Positions 11,019 through 19,710 of a DNA stretch of 64,000 nucleotides are shown one piece after another. The stretch lies in NCBI GenBank assembly GCA_038503065.1, contig JBCAMK010000018.1:1054001-1118000 (forward strand). The letters run 5' to 3'. The position numbers and the translations under genes were made by a program. Source of the DNA: Paragyromitra xinjiangensis. Lineage: Eukaryota > Ascomycota > Pezizomycetes > Pezizales > Discinaceae. Each line of letters begins with the position of its first letter. Position 1 is the stretch's first letter. The notes beneath the pieces were generated by a model. It saw nothing but the letters and a program-made list of their open reading frames with translations. It searched no databases and had not been told where the DNA came from.

Positions 11019-12473
11019 GTTTCCAAGGAAATTTCGATATTTTCCTCTGCAGAGGCCACAGAGGCCACAGAGGTCCAAATAGGAGCCAAATAGGTCATTT
11101 TTTGTTTTTGCTGATGCTGATACTCGCCATGAGAACGTAGGATACCCATACTCACTGTGGGAAAGCGTGATGATGATACTTGTTGGGAGGAAGTAGGATG
11201 CTGCTGCTCGCTGAGGTAGGATGCTATTGCTTGCTGGCTGCTGGTGCTTGTTCCGAGAAGGGTTTAGGGGGTAGTTTGTTGACATGAGGTTGAAATTATA
11301 GGTAGGCTAAACCTAAAGGAGCATGTGTATCCATAAGCAAGAGCAGGCTTGGCAACTCGGCACTGGGTTAGGGTTGGCCTGCGCACAGAGCCTATCGATA
11401 TCTCACATATGACCTCATAGGCACTGCCAGGGCAAGCAAATCCTGCTTCTCCTCCGCTTCAGCTTCAGCTCCCTCCTCGCTCTTCTCCAACTTCTTCAAC
11501 CTTCTCTCCTTGCTTGCCTGCGCCCACGATACCATATATCCTACCAACTTGATACTACTGTTTCAAGATGCCCAATATCCTCAGAATGGCAGTCGAGTCA
11601 GAAGAGCTTCTGGCTCCGCGGTGGATGGTAAGCAAACTTGAGCCTGGAGCGGGGTATCTTGATACTTCGATACTAATATAAATAGGTGGTCAATACCTCC
11701 CTTAAATCAAATCCAGAACCAGAACCAAGTGCTATTCCAGATCCTACAAAAGATACAGAGAATCCACCGAAAGAACCAAAGCGTAGAAAGCTTGCTCCCG
11801 ATTCAACAGCCCCAACTACCGATAACCCCACTCCTATTTTACCAGAAACCCCTACTCGGAGGCTAGACTTCCATCAAACCTCAGGCAAGCGTCTTTTTCT
11901 CTCCCACATGCTTATACCTCTGAGAGATACCCAAGCTCCTACTCCAACTACCGATATGGCGGCTCCTGATAAGGGTAAAGGTCCAGAAACTCCGAAGAAG
12001 AAACTTTATCTAAACGCGGCGCAATATAAGTAATTGCTTGGCTTTGGAGATGATAACCCACATCATTACACCGTTTTTAGGAGTGATATTGTGTCCTATA
12101 TGAGGATGTATCGTATCCGAGGCACTGCTAATCCTAGCGCTGAAGCATGGGCTCGTTTGGTTAGGTGGGCTAAAAGGCATGATTCCTTTACCCTATTCCG
12201 TGCACTGCACTCGGAGGATGAAGCACAGCTAGAGCGAGCAATTAGCAGTATCCTCAGGGATTGCGTGCATCAAGTGCAGCAAGGCGAGACCAGGCTCAAA
12301 AAGGAGCTTCTAGAAATGGGAATGATCCCAAAGGCAAAAGCATTGACAGCAGCAGCAAAAAGTAAGCTTTGATTCCTGTTTCCTATTCGTTTGATTGATT
12401 GATTGAAGGATGCTTACTATTGTTTATTAGGAGCTGCGGCCACATTTGAGGAGAGAGCAGTTCGAGTCTCAGG

Positions 12474-12887
12474 GAGCGAGGTTTCGTCAAGCCCTTCGGT
12501 ATCCCCGAAGGTGAGCAGTGCTACTTGAAAGAGACTTTTGCCACAATGATAATACAATGTTTTCCACAGGCCTCACGTAGGGTAAGAATCGAGGTGATTC
12601 TGGGGGTCACAGCGACAGCGACGATGATGTTTCTGAGGTAGAAACAGAGATGGTATTTCTATAATAGTAGGGTGGAGGTAAAGTAAGAGACGTTGCTTAA
12701 GGAAAGAAAGAAAGAACAATCGCAACTGCGGAAATCCATCGCTTATATACCCAACCTTCCCCTTTCGATGACTCATCCATAACTCAACCATTTGAAATAA
12801 CCCAACCGAATCACAAAGAAACACAACGAAATGATACAATGACTAATCCTTAACACCGCGCCTATGCCTGACCCTATCCATGAAATC
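12474..12887 (-). repeat. 420-bp interspersed repeat, copy 2
   Basis: Homologous to 4464-4884 from gcgaggtttcgtcaagccct to atccatgaaa, including TATATAAGCGATGG on the minus strand. It interrupts the third exon of accessory gene A, so it arrived after that gene. Confidence 0.65.
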
Positions 12888-13118
12888 GAGTGATCATATG
12901 TGATCCTGACAACTGGCATAGAGACCCCAAGATCGATCCTGCCTATGAATGGGAAGGCGATCTAAGCGTAGTAACCCATTGGGTTGGAGTCATCGGGACT
13001 CCTACTTTTGGCGAGTGCTTGCGACTGATAAGCAAGCGTTTGCCTAAGACCCGCATCCCCCGGAGGATCCTTGGAGCCCTTGAGGATGCCACGGATAAAT
13101 CTAGTATGGTGCACACAG

Positions 13119-13552
13119 TCTTAAATGTCGACCAATAAAATTTGAGTGTGGAACGCCTCTGTCTTACCAAGGATGCCAAGCGCCATACAAAAAACAGCCT
13201 CTTTTTTAGTCAACTTTCATATCTCTCCAACAACAATTCTTTCTAAGGTATTTCCTTTCAAAAATGTGCTTCTAAGACCCCAAATATATTAATTTCCCTT
13301 GTAAAACCAAAGTTGAAGTAAATTTTGCCTGCGTATATCCTATCACAGACAGTGTAATTTTTAGAACGTTCCACTTTACACTTTTCACAGCCAAAAGTGA
13401 GGTTTTATTCCACCACAACTACTCATATTTGTGTTCTGTAAAAAGCTAGAGAGCTTCAATACTATGATTCTAGACTCTCTAGCTTTTCTTGACCTACTTG
13501 GCTGGTTGTGAGTGTTGGAATATCGATGCAAAGTCGTGGTCGACATTTAAGA
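13119..13552. mobile_element. 434-bp TIR element in accessory gene A
   Basis: The left end TCTTAAATGTCGACCA is mirrored by TGGTCGACATTTAAGA at 13537-13552; the match extends weakly outward to CAGTCTT / AAGATTG. The interior is AT-rich with a second hairpin (aaaagctagagag ... ctctctagctttt, about 13440-13487) and no coding capacity. A target duplication is not evident. It is distinct from the CATCAG and CCGTATT families. Confidence 0.65.
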
Positions 13553-13823
13553 TTGCGTGTACTATACAGCGGATCCGGCTAGCGTTATTTTGGCTGATGA
13601 TGAGGATGTTGCTGGCTGGCTGGGTCAAACACGGAGCTTAGCTGCCTTGAGGATGCTAGTCATCCTTTGTCGGCCGCCTGGTGAGGACACGGACATGCCA
13701 CCAAATGAAATGGAGGGTCCGTATCTTACCGCAGAATTGCTACTCAAAGTTCTGACTCGTCTAGTTGCCGAGCAAGGGATTCAGCAGGGCTTGGGCTTGG
13801 TGGAGAGAGAGGATGTGGAGGAT

Positions 13824-13856
13824 GCCAATGCCAATGCCAATGCCAATGCCAATGCC
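13824..13856 (+). repeat. GCCAAT hexanucleotide microsatellite
   Basis: Five perfect GCCAAT units lie within the acidic tail of accessory gene A, encoding alternating Ala and Asn. Confidence 0.9.
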
Positions 13857-14428
13857 GACACCAACACTAGGGATTTGATGGATGAGGATGAGGATGAGGA
13901 TGCGGAAGCTAGGGCTAGGGAATTGATGCGGCAGGAAGATAATGCTGGTGGCTCCTCGAGCAAATAAGGATTGGTATAATCCCATCTAGACACCACAATT
14001 GAGTTAACATTTACTAATATTTGGCAGGATTTTACTTTGGTAAGGGAATTGGCGTTTGGGGGCTTATGGAGGATACCGTCAGGATGCTTGGCATCCTGGA
14101 AATTTGCTATCCATGTACTATTCGTTTATTTTTGGCGCATATGGAGGATATTGGGCTTCCTTTGAGACTTGTTGTCTGTGTATTATTTATTTATTTTTTT
14201 AGAGGTCGAAGTGTTGTGTCAGTCAAATTATGGCAGGGTTAGGGTTAATTCAATCGTATGTCTTAGTTCAGACTTCTCTTCTTATAATCGCCCCCTTCAG
14301 CCAGTCCTCTAGAGGGTCTCGCTTCTCCATAGCACTCCCCTTCTCCACAGCACCCTCCTACTCCGCAGCACCCTCCTACTCCAAACGATTCCGTGACTCC
14401 TACTTTGTTCTAATTTCCAAATATCAGT

Positions 14429-17138
14429 ATGACAACCAAAAGAAGCGTCGAAGCAGGCAAACGGATGCCACCACCCCCTCGCCCCCCTCTTGGTCCCAAT
14501 GCTGGAAGAAGGAAGCGTGCTGCTGCGAGTCAGGATGTTGAGTTTCCTAATTTAAGCGCAAGGCGTAGTAGAGAAAGGGGGGTAGGGGATGAGAGGAAGA
14601 GGAATTGGGTGGGGAAATGTAACGGGTACGCCATTACAGCCTCTAGTATGCGTAGTAGATCAGGGCCGGACTGATGGGACTGTAGGAGCCTGCATCGGTG
14701 GGGTTGCTCCCACATGCAGAGAGCTACCGCGTCCCACTGATCTGGTTGATACAGAGGAACCGCATGTGCGTCAGCTGACGAGCTGGAAGCACATAGACGG
14801 CTGCATCTACCACTCCGAGGAAGTGGTAGAGTTCTGAATCAACCTGTGCAGTATGCATCAGCGGAAGCTGATAGGCAACGCACTGGCAGCGCTATCTACT
14901 AGTAAAACACATGCGGATTAGACTGAACTGCGCCGCGCATGTAGGACTGCAGTGTGCAGGACTATGCCGGTGGTTCATAGAGTCTAGAGTGGTCAGATTG
15001 CTAATGGAGGTGCGGCAGCTCTTAGAGCATAGCCCCCGGAAGTACGGAAGGTCTTCCGGAGTAGAACACCAGTCCATTTGGCAATGGGACTCCGGGTCAA
15101 ACCCAGTCCCCCACTAGAGCACGGCAGAGTGAGGACTGCGGAACGCAGGTGTTAAATACATCGCGAATGCTCCACCCTGCTGCTCTTTCTTCAGCGATAA
15201 TAGAGCCCTTAAGATTCTTGAGTAGTTTGCACGAAAAGAATCGGATTCTGAACTTGATCTATATCCATTTTGCAACGGCCGTATACCTAGCCTATCTACC
15301 TAGGCCTACCCCCGTTACAGGAAATGGTAGAGGAGGAGGAGGAGGAGAATGAGGAGGAGCAAGAGGAGGAGGAGAATGAGGAGGAGCAAGAGGAGCAACG
15401 AGATGAAGAAGATTCAGCGGATGAAGACTTTTATGAGGATGAGCTGCCTCCCCCTCCGAGCCAGAACCCAGCTAGGAGGTCCCAGTCCCAGACTAAGATA
15501 CAGGCTGCTGCGACTCAAATGGCTTGTAATGCAGTCTATCGAGGGCAAGCCCGTTTAGTAAGTGCCACCTACGGTATCGTAAATCCTTAGATATTGAGAA
15601 TTGCCTCTAATGATGTGAGGCAGTGTGTCCCCGAACCTCTAGAGCGGATGCCAGCTCAGTGAAAAAAGGCAGGACGCCCTCCAGTAGCAGCAACACCTGC
15701 CAACTCTCCAAACAATACATCAGATGAAGGGTCAGATCCCCCAACAGAGGATAGTGAGCATCTTCCTGGAGATAACCTCAATAGAAGATGTGGTAGGAGC
15801 ATCTATGCGCTGGAGAGCCCAATTCGGGTACTGGTCCACGCATCCCAAGAATACATTTTCTATAAGACTTTATTTTGCGAGCCTTTGCCCGCTCCTAAGA
15901 CCTTGCTCTCATGGATACGTGCTGCTTGGGCCAAAGCTTCACAGGATATAGAGCGACAGGCTCCTCTAGAGGTTTCCTGTACCCGTCAGGTAATCATTTC
16001 CCACCCGGAGAAGTCTATCCATCATTTTGCAACACTAGTTGCCCTAGAGAGCTTAGAGCTGACAGGTGAAAATCAAACTCAGGTAATTATCCCTTTCCCC
16101 TGAAGGATATTGTATATCCTCCTGATGCTGTATATCCTTACACGAGTTATAGATCAGCCAACATCACTCCCAGGTGCGCTCTCATGTTGTCTGTGCAGCG
16201 AAGGCAAATATCGTCCGGCTGTATGAGCTGGATGACCAGAATCCTCAGAACGTGAGGAATAAAGTTGACTATCTATTAGCCAAGGATGGATTTATGTGCA
16301 TGGAAGCTAGCATGGAGGTACGTCACATCAAGTGGTAATACTGCGGGAAGCTAATCATCGTGATAAGATTGTGGCAATCGCTTCTTGAATGATGCCATTG
16401 TGGAGCTGATATTCCTCAAGTACTATAAGGGGAGGAGGATGAGGGGACACGTTGATTCGTCCTTTATATCCTCCATCAATAAGGAGTTTGTATGCCTTAT
16501 CACGGCAGCACTCTATTACTCGTTGAAGGTTTGGACGACTGGTATATATGAGGATCCTCTTGACTTCACACGAGAGACTTGCTTTGGTATTCCCCTAGCG
16601 CTCCTTGCCTCCTTTAGCAAGAAGACTGACATCCTTAATAGCGATTTGGCTCAGGCACTGTAACACGTGGGAGAGCATAGCAATGAGAGCTCCAGGCTGG
16701 GAGGTGGAGATTTTAAAGGCGATTCGCCACGAGGTGGAGCTGAAGGTCTTCAGAGTGACTAAGAAGCCTGTAGACGAGCTCACCACTCCTTGGAGTGATA
16801 ATGAGGAGGAGGATCCTATGAAGGAGTTGCGGTCTCGCAAGCGCGTGCGAGAGCTCGAAAGGGGAGGCTACCAGCATTCCCAAAGCAAGAGCAGACGAAC
16901 GGGTTCAGATTCTCCTCATCCTGAGGATCTGGAGCAGCAGAAGGCACCTGTCAACATCCCAACCCTTTTCTTAGAGGTAGAAAGTGGGAGCGAGACTGAG
17001 GTTGATCTCACTCACTTCGCAGATGATGCCCACGCTCCGACTACTGCATTCAACGCCCCTCCGACCACTGATGACATGCAGGTAGACCTCACCGGTGCTG
17101 TCGAAAGCTTTGAGCAGGAAAGAGAGGCATGGGAATAA
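14429..17138 (+). pseudogene. DUF6532-like transposon-associated gene, broken
   Basis: The start at 14429 gives a basic, proline-rich N-terminus (MTTKRSVEAGKRMPPPPRP). A solo LTR interrupts it at 14618-15319. A Glu-rich tract follows (from 15324), then, after stop codons near 15588 and 15660, blocks that resemble fungal DUF6532 proteins: SPIRVLVHASQEYIFYKTLF and PLPAPKTLLSWIRAAW (about 15820-15930), VRLYELDDQNPQNVRNKVDY (about 16220), and NDAIVELIFLKYYKGRRMRG through ALYYSLKVWTTGIYEDPLDF (about 16390-16565). Short introns are likely near 15990-16175 and 16318-16365. The C-terminal acidic part ends at 17138. DUF6532 has no known function and is, from memory, common in fungal transposon neighbourhoods. 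Confidence 0.65.
14618..15319 (+). mobile_element. Solo LTR (702 bp), TSD GGAAA
   Basis: Perfect inverted termini TGTAACGGG and CCCGTTACA, with GGAAA on both sides (14613-14617, 15320-15324). It disrupts the DUF6532-like gene. It differs in sequence from the 9986 LTR, so two LTR families are represented. No internal retroelement genes remain. Confidence 0.92.
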
Positions 17139-17194
17139 GACTTTGAGGATATGGAGCATCTACTCATTTGTTCCTTTTTGGTCTGTTTTGATTG

Positions 17195-17400
17195 GATATG
17201 GGAGCCGTGGAGGATATGCAGCATCTTTGCTTTCGTTTGTTTTGAGTCTGTTTATTGGTAGGATATGGGGCCCGTGGAGGATATACTGCATCTTTGCTCT
17301 CATTTGTTTTGGTCTCTTAGTTGGTTCGATATGGGAGTCGTGGAGGATATACAACAACTTTCCTTTTGTTAGTGTGCGTTATAGTCATAATAGTAATTTT
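17195..17400 (+). repeat. Tandem repeat, period 66-67 bp
   Basis: Units starting gatatgggagccgtggagga begin at 17195, 17262 and 17328. Each contains gtggaggatatgcagcatc, the same ggaggatat word found at the opposite end of the 1-18 kb block. Confidence 0.8.
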
Positions 17401-17539
17401 GGTTCAATTGTGCCCTATTCCGTCGGTCCGAGTGATATTATGTGAATGGCTTTAAGCCCCGAAGCGTAGAGCTCCTGGGGGATTTTGTGCATCACCTAAG
17501 GGATTATGGAGAAGAGGAGTAAGAGGTGTTGTCTTCCTG

Positions 17540-17790
17540 GGAGGAAGCTACATATCCCGTACACCACAGGAGAATAAGTCATGCATCTATCCGCCCCGGG
17601 AGGAAGCCTAATATCATGTACGCCATGGAGGAAGAAGTCATGCTTCTATTCTCCCCAGGAGGAAGCTCGATATCGGGTACTTCACGGAGGAAGAAGTGAT
17701 ATTTCCTATCTCCCTGGGAGGAAGCGTGATATCACAGACTCCATGAAGGAAAAGGCTATTCGTCGGCTCTCCCCCAGGAGTATGACTAAA
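17540..17790 (+). repeat. Tandem repeat, period 59 bp
   Basis: Units starting ggaggaag begin at 17540, 17599, 17658 and 17717. They lie just inside the CATCAG-type end at 17981 and contain ctccccaggaggaagc-like words. Open frames across it are repeat artefacts. Confidence 0.8.
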
Positions 17791-17981
17791 TATAAGCCGA
17801 TTATGGAGGCACCTGGAGGAGCTGTAGTATCTCCATGGAGACCCAGGGAGCAGGCGCATACTCCTTCAGGCGTCTCCAGGAGGAGGTGGCTCACAACCAG
17901 TGTGTCCCTGAAGGCACAACATTTCCCTGGGTCTCCTGAGGCTCCCGGAGCTCTGGGAGGAGATAATTGTTTTTGCTGATG
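17790..17981 (+). mobile_element. CATCAG-type right end, possible partner of 1008
   Basis: The block ends TAATTGTTTTTGCTGATG; its reverse complement matches the start at 1008 in 17 of 18 positions, extending beyond the 12-bp clan core. Subterminal CTCCCGGAG / CTCCAGGAG words are also shared. The flank is TA here and AA at 1006-1007, so no perfect target duplication is present. Confidence 0.6.
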
Positions 17982-18001
17982 TATATCGAGAATCCACTGT
18001 G

Positions 18002-18104
18002 CTCGGGTCAGGGTAGTGGAGATGGAACACCGGAATTTTCCGTTCTGCGAGGTCACCATACAAAAAGTGTGAGACCTGTTCCATCTTCATATGCTTGACC
18101 CTAG
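18002..18104. mobile_element. 103-bp MITE, copy 2
   Basis: Starts CTCGGGTCA and ends TGACCCTAG, identical in length to 825-927 and similar throughout. The right flank is TA; the left flank is TG, probably a mutated TA. Confidence 0.6.
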
Positions 18105-18156
18105 TACAGGGCAGCACGGCCGGATGGCGGACAAGGGTCAGGCTTGGCAAGGACTA

Positions 18157-18502
18157 CCATATTATCTGGTGAAATTTGGTTTGGTGCTAGTGGATGGAAC
18201 ATACCGTATTTACTCGGATAATCCGTTAAATCCGGAATCTCCGACCACGGCGTAAGCCACACAGTTTTATCTTATGTTATCTTATCCAGAGGATCGTGAG
18301 GTGGCTTACGCCGTAGTCGGAGATTCCGGGTTTAACGGATTATCCGAGTAAATACGGTACATTGATACATGTATGCATAAAAAGATGGAAATCAAAAGCA
18401 CTAACACAAAAACGGAGTAGAGAAGAACTGGCAGGGCTTAGGCCGTACGTCAATGTATGTTCCACCCACTAGCATCAAACCGAATTTCACCAGATAATAC
18501 GG
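18157..18502. mobile_element. CCGTATTATCT MITE containing a nested MITE
   Basis: Terminal inverted repeats of about 47 bp: CCATATTATCTGGTGAAATT on the left and its near-complement AATTTCACCAGATAATACGG on the right. The left flank is TA; the right flank has TG. The same terminal repeat occurs alone at 587. The element at 18204-18357 is nested next to its left repeat. Confidence 0.8.
18204..18357. mobile_element. 154-bp nested MITE, TSD TA
   Basis: The ends CCGTATTTACTCGGATAATC and GATTATCCGAGTAAATACGG are part of inverted repeats of about 55 bp that reach ggcttacgccg/cggcgtaagcc. TA flanks both sides (18202-18203, 18358-18359). Confidence 0.88.
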
Positions 18503-19211
18503 TGGGGCGATGGAGAACCCTCCTGCCTGCAGCTGGTTCGCCCTGTGGCGATTCTTTTAAGTCCCTCGCATCGAGTCTTTGGGCTAGGGTTCGGGTGAAT
18601 AAAATGCTTTTGGGACCAGGTTCACTATCACTAATATAAGTGGACGTGTTAGTGCTACCTCCCTTCCTTGCGATTCCTATTCCCAGAAATTTTTTCGCTG
18701 CAACCATATAGCGGTTTCTTGTTTCGAAATAAATGTCATGACATTCTTCCCCACAAGTCAGCCCTGCCTATCTGTCCTAGTGATTACTGTCTCCGATTTT
18801 GATGCCGGAAGTTTCCCTTTACAATTAATTAAGTGCGAGTTATTTCACCCCTCAACCCTTGAAGCGCATACTGGGCCTTCGACGGTCGCGAAGCGGATGG
18901 CATGTTTTGTTCGCCTGCGACACGCCTCTCCTGAGCCAAAAGGTGGCACACTAGTTAATAGAAGGGGCTCTTGGTTCTCTCGAATAATCTGGCGTGGACG
19001 GACTCAAACACAATCCGAATTAAAGGAGAAGGTACCGACATCAACAGAGCGCGTGGTTCGTGAACAAGCTCTTCTCGTCGAACCGCCCGCACATAGAGCA
19101 CATGAGGATCACAGTGCAGAGGATGCGGTATTATGCGCTGCGCGAAGGGTTTGTTACGGTTTTTTGTTTCTAGAGGATATGGATCATAGCTAAGTTTTGC
19201 ACAGAATCTAG
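18503..19211. other. No supported gene
   Basis: A plus-strand frame at 18738-19193 is open, with mildly coding-like composition toward its end (about 19020-19150), but it lacks a recognisable motif. It may be a remnant linked to the ORF at 19212. Confidence 0.3.
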
Positions 19212-19710
19212 ATGCCAGTTCCAGCTCAGGCGGAGGCTCGTTGGTACCCACAGTTCGTGGCTAGATTTGAGTCATTAAGGCGTGTATAACAGAGCTGACT
19301 TTTCTCGGCAGGATCGGCGGCCAAGCGGAGTCGAAGATTTGAGCTGGGAAGAATTAGTGAGGATATTAAATAACACAGAGTGGCAGCCTCAACCGATGGG
19401 TGAATGGTGTGAAGACTATGCTGAAGATATCCTCGAAGGATTTGGTGTTCATCACATAGCAGGCACGCAGTATATCTTGCATGAAGGCACCAATTCTACC
19501 ATTTGCCATTGTCGAGAAGGGGTGTTTTCTTTTGGCCTGGAATTCGAATACGGTTGTATGCTGTCAAAAACTGTGCGCGGGACACTCAGATACATACAAA
19601 CGCCCGGAGCAAAATCTTTAGGGCCAATAAGGGCCACTGGACAGACTTATAACATCAATGGACAAGATTTATTCGATCCAAACCGAAAGGGGGAAATTAA
19701 GTGCGAGTGA
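19212..19710 (+). CDS. Hypothetical protein or gene fragment
   Basis: ATG at 19212 opens MPVPAQAEARWYPQFVARFE and reaches a stop at 19287. A second frame from 19282 runs to 19710 with protein-like composition (SWEELVRILNNTEWQPQP, EWCEDYAEDILEGFGVHHIA, FSFGLEFEYGCM). Removing the 28-nt GT...AG segment 19284-19311 would fuse the two frames into about 156 residues, but that is shorter than normal fungal introns, so a small deletion or a different start is equally possible. Four cysteines but no signal peptide or known domain are visible. I do not recognise it. Confidence 0.35.

Larger units (their letters stand above)
9871..11116. mobile_element. CATCAG MITE split by a solo LTR, TSD CT
   Basis: The left half (9871-9985) starts CATCAGCAAAAACAAACGAC; the right half (11019-11116) ends TTTTTTGTTTTTGCTGATG. 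Without the LTR the element is 208 bp and aligns with 1287-1484. CT flanks both outer ends (9869-9870, 11117-11118). Confidence 0.9.
11586..13967 (+). pseudogene. Transposon accessory gene A, broken
   Basis: Exon 1 (11586-11627) reads MAVESEELLAPRWM. An intron at 11628-11685 has a TACTAATA branch site. Exon 2 encodes a Pro/Thr-rich, Lys/Arg-rich segment, then after a single in-frame TAA (12031-12033) the block LLGFGDDNPHHYTVFRSDIV and an alpha-helical region to about 12360. A second intron ends at about 12430, and the frame is then split by the 420-bp repeat (12474-12887) and the TIR element (13119-13552). It resumes with an acidic tail containing an Asn-Ala repeat and ends at 13967. I do not recognise the family. 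Its position, divergent from the transposase, suggests an accessory gene of the same transposon, which is inference. Confidence 0.6.

Noticed and set aside
15030..15120. tRNA-like T-arm sequence near gggtcaaaccc
   Set aside because: No acceptor or anticodon arm could be folded around it, and it lies inside the solo LTR.
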